Assembly: GCF_025989185.1 (NCBI RefSeq)
Contig: NZ_JAPDNT010000013.1
Span: 29,867-93,866, forward strand
Length of the DNA: 64,000 bases
From: Limobrevibacterium gyesilva
GTDB taxonomy: Bacteria > Pseudomonadota > Alphaproteobacteria > Acetobacterales > Acetobacteraceae
Direction: 5' to 3'
Part shown: positions 26,821-35,207 of the stretch, piece by piece
Layout of the letters: each line of letters begins with the position of its first letter
How positions within the stretch are numbered: position 1 is the stretch's first letter
The notes under the pieces: generated by a model
Database searches by the model: none
Told to the model about the DNA's origin: nothing
The model's input: only the letters and a program-made list of their open reading frames with translations
Program-made: the position numbers and the translations under genes

Positions 26821-29001
26821 ATGCACCAACTGACCGGCTACTGCGACCGCTGGAGTGTGAAGCCCGGCGGCACCATCCGCTTCATGGTGGGCAGCGCCGG
26901 CGGGCGTCCGTTCGATCTGCGGTTCGTGCGCCATGTCTGCGCCGACCCGAACCCCGACGGCCCCGGCTATGCCGAGATCGCCATGCCGACCGGGCTGGAC
27001 GGCGGGCGCGCCGGGCTTGAGCAGCACGCATATCCCGGCAGCTTCGGCCACGTGCCCGCGCTGGCCGCCGACCTGCGCGGCGGCTTCACCATCACCGCGA
27101 CGGTGTGGCCGACCACGCCGGAGAAGGGGCGGCAGGGGATCGTGGCGCTGGCGATCGGCGGCTGGCGGCTGGCGCTGGGGATCGGCCCGGGCGGCGGCGC
27201 GATGGTCGAGGCCTGCGCCCCCGGCGGCGCGCCGGTCCGGGCCGAGGTGGGGCGGCGCCTGCTGGCGCGCCGATGGTACGACCTCACCGCCGCGATCGAC
27301 GCCGATGGGCGCCTGCACGTGGCGCAGCGTCCGCATCAGCCGCTGGCCGATGCCGGCGAGGCCGTGGCCGACGGCGGGCCGGTGCCGCCCGACGGTGCGG
27401 CGTCGGTGTTCCTGGCGGCCATGCCGCCGGCGGGCGCGGGGCCGGCGAGTGCGTATTTCAACGGCAAGCTGGAGGGCCCGTCGCTGCACGCGGCCACCGG
27501 AGGGTTTCTGGCGGCGTGGGATTTCGCCATCGGCATTCCCACCCAGACCGCCGCCGACACCGGCCCTCTGGCGGCGCATGCGCGGCTGGTGAACCTGCCC
27601 ACGCGCGCCATGACCGGCGCGAACTGGACCGGCGCGGTGCATGACTGGAAATCCGACCCCGCCCGGTACGGCGCCATCCATTTCCACGACGACGACCAGG
27701 GCGACCTCGGCTGGGCGGAGAGCTTCGCCCTGACCGTGCCCGACGGCTGGCCGAGCGGCTTCTACGCCGCGCATCTCCGCAACGAGGCGGGCGAGGACTA
27801 CATCCCGTTCTTCGTCCGCCCGGCGAAGCCGTCCGCCGACGTGGCCTTCCTGGTGCCGACCTTCAGCTATCAGGTCTATGGCTGCTACGTCCGGCCCGGG
27901 CGCGGCGCCGAGATCGCCGGGCGGGCGGCGCGCTGGGGTGCGCTGGCCGAGACGCCGGACATGAACCCGCAATTCGGCCTGTCCACCTACAACTATCATT
28001 CCGATGGATCCGGCGTTTCCATCACCAGCATGCGCCGGCCGATGCTGGACACGCGGCCGCGGCAGATGTCACTGATGGACCCCGTGCCGGGCGGCTCCGG
28101 AACCGGGAGGATCTGTGCCGACAGCTACATCGTGCAGTGGCTCACCGCGCTGGGCCAGGCGCACGACATCGTCACCGACCACGACCTGCACGCGGAAGGC
28201 GTGGCCGCGCTGGCGCCCTATCGCGTGGTGATCGCCGGGCAGCACCCGGAATACCATTCCGAGCGGATGATGCAGGGGCTGGAGGACTACCTCGCCGGCG
28301 GCGGCCGGCTGATGTATCTCGGCGGCAACGGCTTCTACTGGCGCGCCGAGCCCTCCGAGGCCGCGCCGCATGCGATCGAGGTGCGCCGCGCCGAAGGCGG
28401 CATCCGCGTGTGGGAGACCATGCCCGGCGAGAGCTACCACGCCTTCGGCGGCGGCTATGGCGGGCTGTGGCGGCGCATCGGGCGGTCCGGCCACCGGCTG
28501 GTGGGCATCAGCTTCTCTACCCAGGGCCGGCATCTCGGCTTTCCCTACATGTTCGTGGACGGCATTCGCGACCCGCGCGTGGCGTTCATGACCGAAGGGC
28601 TGGAGGCCAGGCCGGGCGCACCGTTCGGCGATGCCGGCTACATGGGCGGCGGCGCCGCGGGCTTCGAGCTGGACAGCGTCAACCCGAAATACGGCACGCC
28701 GCCGCATGCGCTGGTGGTGGCCAAGGGCATCGTCATCCACGAGGACTATGGCTGGGTGAACGAGGACATGCTGACCCATCGCCACCCGCTGCCGCAGGAG
28801 GACTGGTCCTGCGCGGACATGACCTTCTTCGAGACGCACGCCGGCGGCGCGGTGTTCTCGGTGGGCTCGATGACCTATGCCGGCAGCCTGCCGGTGGCTG
28901 GCGGGCAGAGCACGCTGGGGCGGCTGACCGCCAACGTGCTGCGCCGCTTCGTGGACCCCGCGCCGTTCGCGCTGCCCGCCTGCCTCGCGACACGTTCCTG
29001 A
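26821..29001 (+). CDS. N,N-dimethylformamidase large-subunit-like protein
   Basis: 726 residues. Residues ~75-215 look like a LamG/concanavalin-type beta-sandwich (FTITATVWPTT, AYFNGKLEGPSLH). The C-terminal ~450 residues match the DMFase beta-subunit family: FLVPTFSYQVYGCY, LSTYNYHSDGSG, YIVQWLTALGQAHDIVTDHDLH, GQHPEYHSERM, GGRLMYLGGNGFYWRAEP and ESYHAFGGGYGGLWRR. DMFase is a mononuclear-iron amidohydrolase with Tyr and Glu ligands; conserved Tyr and Glu residues are plentiful here but were not aligned. No gene for the small subunit is adjacent, so the substrate is probably another amide. GGAG lies upstream of the ATG, and two ABC permease genes follow after one base, forming an operon. Confidence 0.75.
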   Translation: MHQLTGYCDRWSVKPGGTIRFMVGSAGGRPFDLRFVRHVCADPNPDGPGYAEIAMPTGLDGGRAGLEQHAYPGSFGHVPALAADLRGGFTITATVWPTTPEKGRQGIVALAIGGWRLALGIGPGGGAMVEACAPGGAPVRAEVGRRLLARRWYDLTAAIDADGRLHVAQRPHQPLADAGEAVADGGPVPPDGAASVFLAAMPPAGAGPASAYFNGKLEGPSLHAATGGFLAAWDFAIGIPTQTAADTGPLAAHARLVNLPTRAMTGANWTGAVHDWKSDPARYGAIHFHDDDQGDLGWAESFALTVPDGWPSGFYAAHLRNEAGEDYIPFFVRPAKPSADVAFLVPTFSYQVYGCYVRPGRGAEIAGRAARWGALAETPDMNPQFGLSTYNYHSDGSGVSITSMRRPMLDTRPRQMSLMDPVPGGSGTGRICADSYIVQWLTALGQAHDIVTDHDLHAEGVAALAPYRVVIAGQHPEYHSERMMQGLEDYLAGGGRLMYLGGNGFYWRAEPSEAAPHAIEVRRAEGGIRVWETMPGESYHAFGGGYGGLWRRIGRSGHRLVGISFSTQGRHLGFPYMFVDGIRDPRVAFMTEGLEARPGAPFGDAGYMGGGAAGFELDSVNPKYGTPPHALVVAKGIVIHEDYGWVNEDMLTHRHPLPQEDWSCADMTFFETHAGGAVFSVGSMTYAGSLPVAGGQSTLGRLTANVLRRFVDPAPFALPACLATRS

Positions 29002-29002
29002 G

Positions 29003-29926
29003 ATGCGGGGGACGTGGCTGCTCCGGCGTCTGCTGGGGATCATCCCGACGCTGCTGCTGACCTGGAGCGTGGTGTTCGCCGCCCTGCAGATGGTGCCGGG
29101 CGATCCGGTGTCGCTGATGCTCGGCGGCACCCCGGCGAGCCAGGAGGTGATCCAGGCCGAGCGCCATCGCCTCGGCCTCGATCAGCCGGTGCACCTGCAG
29201 TACCTGAACTTCCTGCGCCACGCCGTCACCGGCGATTTCGGCGCCAGCTTCACGACGCGCCAGCCGGTGCTGTCGATGATCGGCGAGCAGCTGCCGTTCA
29301 CCCTGTCGCTGGCGGCCGGGGGGCTGCTGGTCGGCGCGGTGCTCGGCACGTTGCTCGGCGTGCTGGCCGGGCTGCGGCCGAACGGCTGGACCGATGCCGG
29401 GGTGATGACGATGGCGCTGGCCGGGCTGTCGCTGCCCAGCTTCTGGATCGGCATGGTGCTGATCCACGTCTTCGCCACGCTGCTGGGCTGGGTGCCGGTG
29501 ATCGGCACCGGGCCGGTGTCGCTGATCCTGCCCAGCATCACCGTGGGCCTGTTCCTGGCCGGCGGGCTGGCCCGGCTGATCCGCGCCAGCATCATCGAGG
29601 TGCAGGGCCAGGACTACATTCGTACCGCCCACGCCAAGGGCCTGCCGCCGCTGCTGGTGGTGGGCAAGCACATCGCCCGCAACGCGGTGATCCCGCCGCT
29701 GACCCTGCTGGGCGTGCAGTTCGCCTTGCTGATCGGCGGCGCCGTGGTCACCGAGCGCGTGTTCGCCCGCCCGGGCATCGGGGCCATGCTGGTCGATGCC
29801 GTGCTCAGCAAGGACTATCCCCTGGTGCAGGGGATCGTGGTGGTGACGACCGGGGCCTATATCGTCATCAACCTCGCGATCGACCTGGTCTACGGCCTGA
29901 TCGACCCGCGGATTTCCCGGCAATGA
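29003..29926 (+). CDS. ABC transporter permease, DppB/GsiC type
   Basis: 307 residues with six hydrophobic segments. The N-terminus MRGTWLLRRLLGIIPTLLLTW and the motif VPGDPVSLMLGG are typical of DppB-type permeases; the ATPase-coupling loop is ASIIEVQGQDYIRTAHAKGL (EAA motif). It starts one base after the DMFase-like gene and overlaps the next permease by 4 bases. No ATPase gene adjoins. Confidence 0.9.
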   Translation: MRGTWLLRRLLGIIPTLLLTWSVVFAALQMVPGDPVSLMLGGTPASQEVIQAERHRLGLDQPVHLQYLNFLRHAVTGDFGASFTTRQPVLSMIGEQLPFTLSLAAGGLLVGAVLGTLLGVLAGLRPNGWTDAGVMTMALAGLSLPSFWIGMVLIHVFATLLGWVPVIGTGPVSLILPSITVGLFLAGGLARLIRASIIEVQGQDYIRTAHAKGLPPLLVVGKHIARNAVIPPLTLLGVQFALLIGGAVVTERVFARPGIGAMLVDAVLSKDYPLVQGIVVVTTGAYIVINLAIDLVYGLIDPRISRQ

Positions 29927-30783
29927 GCGGCGCCGCGCCTGCGCCGGCCCGGCGCGTGCTGCGCCGCGTGCTGTCGGCCCCCGGCGCGCTGGCGGGCGCG
30001 CTGATCCTGGCGGTGCTGATCGCCGGCGCGATTCTCGCCCCGCTGGTGGTTCCCTACGACTGGAACGAGACCCGCGTCTGCGCCCGCCTGGCCGCGCCGT
30101 CCGCCACGCACTGGTTCGGCTGCGACCTCTACGGCCGGGACATCTTCAGCCGCGTGCTGTATGGCGGCCGCTACTCGCTGTCGGTCGGCATCGCGACGGT
30201 GGCGGTCAGCCTGATCTTCGGCGGGCTGTTCGGCACCGTGATCGGCTATGCCGGCGGGCGCATCGACGCCCTCGGCACCCGCGCGATCGACGTGATGCTG
30301 GGTTTCCCGCCGATCATCATGGCGATCCTGGTGGTCGCCGTGCTGGGCGTGGGCGTATGGAACGCAGCGCTCGCCGTGGGCATCGCCGGCATTCCGCGTT
30401 TCGCCCGGGTGGTGCGCGGGGCGACGCTGTCCCTGGTCGAGCGCGAGTTCATCGAGGGCGCCCATGCCATCGGCGCCGACCGGACCCGGGTGATCAGGCG
30501 GCACCTGCTGCCCAACCTGGCGCCGACCCTGATCGTGCTGACCTCGCTCGATCTCGGCAACGCCATCCTCTCCACCGCCACGCTGTCGTTCCTGGGCCTC
30601 GGCGCGCAGCCGCCGGCGCCGGAATGGGGGGCGATGCTGAACGCCGGGCGGGAGTTCATCCGCTACGCGCCCTGGACCATGCTGTTTCCCGGTGCCGCGC
30701 TGTTCCTGGCGGTAATGGCGGTGAACCTGGTGGGCGACCGGCTCAGCCAGGTACTGGACCCGCGCCAGCGTGGGCGGTCGTGA
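29923..30783 (+). CDS. ABC transporter permease, DppC/GsiD type
   Basis: 286 residues; N-terminal OppC-type domain with one membrane segment, followed by the five-segment permease core. Typical motifs are HWFGCDLYGRDIFSRVLYGG and the coupling loop EREFIEGAHAIGADRTRVIRRHLLPN, with TLSFLGLGAQPPAPEWG. ATGA overlap with the preceding permease. The system would need a binding protein (candidate at 22167) and ATPases from elsewhere, possibly those at 38719-40712. Confidence 0.9.
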   Translation: MSGAAPAPARRVLRRVLSAPGALAGALILAVLIAGAILAPLVVPYDWNETRVCARLAAPSATHWFGCDLYGRDIFSRVLYGGRYSLSVGIATVAVSLIFGGLFGTVIGYAGGRIDALGTRAIDVMLGFPPIIMAILVVAVLGVGVWNAALAVGIAGIPRFARVVRGATLSLVEREFIEGAHAIGADRTRVIRRHLLPNLAPTLIVLTSLDLGNAILSTATLSFLGLGAQPPAPEWGAMLNAGREFIRYAPWTMLFPGAALFLAVMAVNLVGDRLSQVLDPRQRGRS

Positions 30784-30988
30784 GCTGCCCGGGCTGGTTG
30801 AGCCATCGCCCGGCCGAAGGCTTGCACCGCCTCTGCCTCGTCAGCGATGGCCCAGGGATCGGGCCGCCATGGCGGACGATGAATGGACGACTCGACTGAG
30901 CGGGGGCTGTCTTTCGAGTTCTATCGATTTGTTGGCATGCCGATAGGCGTCCCGGCCCCGCGCCCGTCGACGCACCGGCACACGCGGC

Positions 30989-31394
30989 ATGGACCAGACG
31001 GGATCGGGTTCCGTGAGCACTGATCACATCGTCATCGTCATGTTCGGAGCGCTTTCGGGTGGGTTTGTCTCAGGGCTGGCGGAGTTCGGCACCGGACTGG
31101 TCGCCATGGGAATCTGGCTGCATGCACTTCCACCCGTCGTTGCCGCATCCATTGTCGTGATCTGTTCGGTTGTCTCTCAGGTGCAGACCATACCGACCGT
31201 CTGGCATGCCATTCAGCCAAGCCGTGTTCTCCCGTTCGTCCTGCCGGGCCTGATCGGCGTGCCAATCGGCACGCAGTTGCTCAGCTGTCTCGATCCGAAT
31301 ACGTTTCGATTTGGCATGGGGATATTTCTGCTTTGCTTTTCGGCTTTTCCCTGCTCTGTGGAACCGGCCTGACGCTGGTCCGGGCAAGCTGGTA
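30989..31394 (+). pseudogene. Truncated TauE/SafE-type (TSUP) transporter
   Basis: The reading MDQTGSGSVSTDHIVIVMFG opens an N-terminal half of a sulfite-exporter-type membrane protein (GALSGGFVSGLAEFGTGLVAMGIW, PGLIGVPIGTQLL, TFRFGMGIFLLCFSAF). It breaks after 127 residues. Adding one T to the run at 31345-31348 would restore FSLLCGTGLTLVRASW, but a TAG at 31392 still ends it at about half the normal ~250 residues. Composition is lower in GC than the neighbours. The remaining bases up to 31572 show no recognisable remnant. Confidence 0.65.
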
Positions 31395-31572
31395 GTTCCC
31401 GACGGAAGAGTCGCGTTTTCCTTGTTCATGATTGCCGAATTATCAACCTGTTGGAAACGAGGAGGGCGAATCGCCGGATCGGTGTTGGAACTCCGAACGG
31501 CCTGATTGCATTTGTACTGGCGGGAACTCGTGCCGATGTCTGTATCCCGACGGTAAGAAAAGGAGACGGACC

Positions 31573-31914
31573 GTGTTTCGATCAAACATCGCCCGTATTG
31601 CTCTGCCAATTCTGTCTTCCATTGCCGGATTGTCCGCGACAGCGCCGGCAATGGCGCAGCCGGTACAATCGCGCGAGGCGCCGGTCATCATCGCTCCGAC
31701 CGCGCCGCCAACGCCTCAGGTCGAAGTCATCCCGGCGGCGCCCTCCCAGGTCGTGGTCTGGCAGCCCGGTCGATGGGGCTGGAACGGCAGCGGCTGGGAA
31801 TGGGTCCCTGGCGCGTACGTCCAGCGGCCGCAACCCGCGGCGCTGTGGGAACCGGGTCATTGGGATGCGAGCCCGACCGGCGGTTACGTGTGGGTCGCCG
31901 GCCATTGGCGCTGA
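31573..31914 (+). CDS. Small exported YXWGXW-repeat protein
   Basis: 113 residues from a GTG preceded by AAGGAGA. A signal peptide covers residues 1-28 (cleavage expected after PAMA). A proline-rich linker follows, then tryptophan repeats of the YXWGXW type: VWQPGRWGWNGSGWEWVPGAY, LWEPGHW and VWVAGHWR. Family members are secreted or periplasmic proteins of unknown function. The gene forms a tandem with the paralogue at 31999. Confidence 0.75.
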   Translation: MFRSNIARIALPILSSIAGLSATAPAMAQPVQSREAPVIIAPTAPPTPQVEVIPAAPSQVVVWQPGRWGWNGSGWEWVPGAYVQRPQPAALWEPGHWDASPTGGYVWVAGHWR

Positions 31915-31998
31915 GCCGGAGTACGGATCCGCGGCATTCCGATCATGACGGCAGCTGATGCCGCGCTGCGGGCCCGTCATTGCAGAGAGGAGATCGAC

Positions 31999-32355
31999 AT
32001 GCCTCGCTTCCTTGGTGCCTGTCTTGCCCTGCCGGCGCTGGTCGGCCTGACAGCGTGCGAGCCAGCCCCGCAGCCACCGCAGGTGGTCGTGTCCCCGACG
32101 TCGCCGGCGCCGATCGTGGTGCCGGGCCCGCCCCCTGCGGCCCAGGCCGAACTTGTGCCCCCGCCGCCCTCCGGCAGCGGCCCCGTGGTTTGGCAACCCG
32201 GTCACTGGGCCTGGATCGGGCAGTCCGGCGCGCCGTGGCAATGGATGCCCGGCCGCTACGTCCAGACGCCCATGGGTCACACCGCCTGGGTGCAGGGGCA
32301 ATGGGTGCAGAACGCCTCGGGCGGTTGGAGTTGGGTCGAGGGCCACTGGATGTGA
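31999..32355 (+). CDS. Small YXWGXW-repeat lipoprotein
   Basis: 118 residues. A lipobox LTAC places the lipidated Cys at residue 20, so the protein is probably anchored in the outer membrane. A Pro/Ala-rich linker of ~40 residues is followed by the repeats VVWQPGHWAWIGQSGAPWQW, PGRYVQTPMGHTAWVQGQW and WSWVEGHWM. AGAGAGGAG precedes the ATG. The repeat block is clearly related to that of the upstream neighbour, but the neighbour is secreted rather than lipidated, so a duplication with divergent targeting is likely. Confidence 0.75.
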   Translation: MPRFLGACLALPALVGLTACEPAPQPPQVVVSPTSPAPIVVPGPPPAAQAELVPPPPSGSGPVVWQPGHWAWIGQSGAPWQWMPGRYVQTPMGHTAWVQGQWVQNASGGWSWVEGHWM

Positions 32356-32394
32356 GCCCAACGGCAACGGCTTAACCCACCGTGCCGCGACCCG

Positions 32395-32425
32395 CCGCCG
32401 CCCCTGTGCCTCCCAGGGGCGGCGG
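32395..32425. terminator. Bidirectional hairpin terminator
   Basis: A perfect 10-bp stem CCGCCGCCCC / GGGGCGGCGG with an 11-base loop lies in the gap between two convergent genes. No strong T-run follows on the plus strand beyond TCATTT. Confidence 0.5.
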
Positions 32426-32439
32426 TCATTTGGCGGCGG

Positions 32440-33609
32440 TCACTCCGCCAGCGCCCGCATCACCCGGAACAGATCGCTTTTCCCTTCGAAGCCGATGCCT
32501 GGCAGGTCCGGCATGGTGATGTGGCCGTCCTCCACGCGCACCCCGTCGGGGAAGCCGCCATAAGGTTGGAACAGGTCGGGGTAGCTCTCGTTGCCGCCCA
32601 GGCCCAGCCCGGCGGCGATGTTGAGCGACATCTGGTGGCCGCCATGCGGGATGCAGCGGCGCGGCGACCAGCCGGCATCCCGCACCGCTTTCAGGGTGCG
32701 CTGGTACTCGCATAACCCGTAGCTCAGCGCGCAATCGAACTGCAGCCAGTCGCGGTCCGGGCGCATGCCGCCGTGGCGCAGCAGGTTGCGGGAATCCTGG
32801 TGGCTGAACAGGTTCTCGCCGGTGGCCATGGGGTTCGGATAGAACTCGGCCAGCGCCGCCTGCAGCTGGTAGTCGAGCGGGTCGCCGGCTTCCTCGTACC
32901 AGAACAGGTCGTAGGCACGCAGCATCTTCGCGTAGGCGATGGCCGTCTCCAGGTCGAACCGGCCGTTGGCGTCCACGGCCAGCCGCGCCTGGCTGCCGAT
33001 CTCGGTCAGCACCGCCTCGATGCGCGCACGGTCCTGGTCGATCGGCTCGCCGCCGATCTTCATCTTCACCACGGTGTAGCCGCGATCGAGATAGCTGCGC
33101 ATTTCGGCGCGCAGCTGCGAGAAATCCTTGCCGGGATAGTAGTAGCCGCCGGCGGCGTAGACGAACACGCGCGGGTCCGCCTGCACGCCGTGGCGCTCGG
33201 CCAACAGGCGGAACAGCGGCTGGCCGGCGATCTTGGCCACCGCGTCCCAGACGGCCATGTCGATGGTGCCGACGGCGACCGAACGCTCGCCGTGGCCGCC
33301 CGGCTTCTCGTTCTGCATCATCGCCGCCCAGATCCGATCGGGATCGAGGTTGGCGCCGGCGTCATCGAGCAGGCTGGCGGGATCGGCTTCCAGGATGCGC
33401 GGAGCGAAGCGCTCGCGGATCAGCCCGCCCTGGCCGTAGCGGCCGTTCGAATTGAAGCCGTAGCCGACCACCCGCCGCCCGTCGCGCACCGCGTCGGTGA
33501 CCACGGCGACGAGGCTCGTGGTCATCCGGGTGAAGTCGATATAGGCGTTGCGGATGGGCGAGGAGATCGGCTGGGTGATCTCCCGGACATCGAGGATGCG
33601 AACGGACAT
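32440..33609 (-). CDS. tarD: D-tartrate dehydratase (enolase superfamily)
   Basis: 389 residues. The mandelate racemase-type enolase fold is shown by VVKMKIGG (catalytic Lys), LAVDANGRFD, FWYEEAGDPLDY and ATGENLFSHQDSRNL (metal ligands), and CIPHGGHQMSLN (catalytic His). Length, the opening SVRILDVREITQPISSPIRN and the stretch LQFDCALSYGLCEYQRTL closely match, from memory, the characterised Bradyrhizobium D-tartrate dehydratase, which turns D-tartrate into oxaloacetate. No tartrate transporter adjoins, though a transporter operon begins at 35208. Confidence 0.78.
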   Translation of the reverse strand: MSVRILDVREITQPISSPIRNAYIDFTRMTTSLVAVVTDAVRDGRRVVGYGFNSNGRYGQGGLIRERFAPRILEADPASLLDDAGANLDPDRIWAAMMQNEKPGGHGERSVAVGTIDMAVWDAVAKIAGQPLFRLLAERHGVQADPRVFVYAAGGYYYPGKDFSQLRAEMRSYLDRGYTVVKMKIGGEPIDQDRARIEAVLTEIGSQARLAVDANGRFDLETAIAYAKMLRAYDLFWYEEAGDPLDYQLQAALAEFYPNPMATGENLFSHQDSRNLLRHGGMRPDRDWLQFDCALSYGLCEYQRTLKAVRDAGWSPRRCIPHGGHQMSLNIAAGLGLGGNESYPDLFQPYGGFPDGVRVEDGHITMPDLPGIGFEGKSDLFRVMRALAE

Positions 33610-33931
33610 GGTTCCTCCAGGGGGCGGCGCGGCACTGTGCCCGCAAGCGCCCGGGCGCGGAAGGGTGAGGACCCGGCCGCGCCCATCCGGCCGATTTTCT
33701 TGACTTTGCTGCACCGCACACCTAGATAGCCGGTGCGCGCCTTGATGTGGTTCTGTGCGCTGCCACCCGCCGTTGTGCATCGCGCGGGCCGACACGCTCC
33801 CCGGTAGCCCATTTCACTCAGCAATTTGCGCCGGTTCGCGGTCCTGCCGACCGCGATCGACACGCGTCCGCATGCCCATGCTCAGACCTGGGGGCGGTGG
33901 CGCGCGTCAACGCGAAAGACGATCCGAAGTT
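33610..33931. other. 322-base divergent intergenic region
   Basis: It lies between tarD (minus) and the DEAD-box helicase (plus). It holds the promoter at 33700-33728 and, downstream of it, about 200 bases without a convincing coding frame, most simply read as a long 5' leader of the helicase mRNA. No known riboswitch was recognised. Confidence 0.5.
33700..33728 (+). promoter_or_regulatory. Sigma70-type promoter for the DEAD-box helicase
   Basis: TTGACT at 33700-33705, a 17-base spacer, and TAGATA at 33723-33728. This is a near-consensus match. The predicted start near 33735 leaves about 197 bases of leader before the ATG at 33932. Confidence 0.65.
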
Positions 33932-35074
33932 ATGACAAGTTTCGAAAGCCTTGGTCTTGCCACGCCGCTGCTGAAGGCGCTGGCCACCGAGGGATACACG
34001 GCGCCGACACCGATCCAGGCGCAGGCCATTCCGTATGTGCTGGCCGGCCGCGACGTGCAGGGCATCGCCCAGACCGGCACCGGCAAGACCGCCGCCTTCG
34101 CCCTGCCGATCCTGCAGCGCCTGGCCGAGAACCGCCGCCCGCCGGCCCGTGGCGGCTGCCGCGTTCTGGTGCTGTCGCCCACGCGCGAGCTGGCCAGCCA
34201 GATCGCCGACAGCTTCCGTGCCTATGGCCGCAACATGGGCGTGCGCGTGGCGCTGATGTTCGGCGGCGTGCCGAAGGCGCGGCAGACCCGGGCCATGGCC
34301 GGCGGCGTCGACGTGCTGGTGGCCACACCGGGCCGGCTGATCGACCACATGCAGGACCGCACCGTGCGCCTGGACCAGACCGAGATCCTCGTGCTGGACG
34401 AGGCCGACCACATGCTCGACCTCGGTTTCATCATCCCCATCCGCCGCATCGCCGGCGCCATCCCCGCACAGCGGCAGACGCTGTTCTTCTCGGCCACCAT
34501 GCCGAAGGAGATCGGCCAGCTCGCCGCCGGCATGCTGCGTGACCCCGCGCATGTGGCGGTGGCCCCGGTCGCCACCACCGCCGAGCGGGTGGAGCAGGGC
34601 GTGATCTTCGTCGAGACCGCGCGCAAGCGGGCGGTGCTGTTCGATCTGCTGAGCGGCAACCAGGGCCGCACCCTGGTGTTCACCCGCACCAAGCACGGCG
34701 CCGACCGCGTGGTGCGCTATCTTGAGGAAAGCGGCGTCCCGGCCGCGGCCATCCACGGCAACAAGAGCCAGCCGCAGCGCGAGCGGGCGCTGGCCGCGTT
34801 CCGCAGCGGCGAGACGCGGGTGCTGATCGCCACCGACATTGCCGCGCGCGGCATCGACGTGGACGGCGTGACCCATGTGATCAACTACGACCTGCCGAAC
34901 GTGCCGGAGAGCTATGTGCACCGCATCGGCCGCACCGCCCGCGCCGGGGCTGCGGGCGTGGCCATCAGCCTGTGCGACAACGAGGAGCGTTCGTTCCTAC
35001 GCAGCATCGAAAAACTGATCCGCGGCCGCGTGCCGGTGATCGCGGCGCCGGGCCAGGTTGCCCGCGCCGCCTGA
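33932..35074 (+). CDS. DEAD-box ATP-dependent RNA helicase (RhlE-like)
   Basis: 380 residues with the whole motif set: Q motif around PTPIQAQAIP, motif I AQTGTGKT, Ia PTRELASQ, Ib TPGRLIDH, II DEAD (VLDEADHML), III SAT, IV region LVFTRTKHGADR, V ATDIAARGIDV, VI HRIGRTARAG. The C-terminal extension after the helicase core is very short. It unwinds RNA duplexes, likely in ribosome assembly or mRNA turnover, in the cytoplasm. The start MTSFESLGL at 33932 fits the family. The long leader and strong promoter would suit cold-induced control, which is inference. Confidence 0.92.
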   Translation: MTSFESLGLATPLLKALATEGYTAPTPIQAQAIPYVLAGRDVQGIAQTGTGKTAAFALPILQRLAENRRPPARGGCRVLVLSPTRELASQIADSFRAYGRNMGVRVALMFGGVPKARQTRAMAGGVDVLVATPGRLIDHMQDRTVRLDQTEILVLDEADHMLDLGFIIPIRRIAGAIPAQRQTLFFSATMPKEIGQLAAGMLRDPAHVAVAPVATTAERVEQGVIFVETARKRAVLFDLLSGNQGRTLVFTRTKHGADRVVRYLEESGVPAAAIHGNKSQPQRERALAAFRSGETRVLIATDIAARGIDVDGVTHVINYDLPNVPESYVHRIGRTARAGAAGVAISLCDNEERSFLRSIEKLIRGRVPVIAAPGQVARAA

Positions 35075-35207
35075 CCTTCCGGGCCTGAGTACCGGCAGCC
35101 GGAGGGCCATGCGCCCGCCCGGCTGTCGACACTTTCCGTCACGAGGGCAATCTAGCGGTTACGTTCGCGCTGTTGCTATAAGCGCCGCCAGGGTCAGGGA
35201 GACGGGA

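Noticed and set aside
29014..29922. In-frame upstream extension of the second DppC-type permease over the first
   Set aside because: The extension is the +2 frame of the first permease; the ATG at 29923 with ATGA overlap gives a normal-sized permease.
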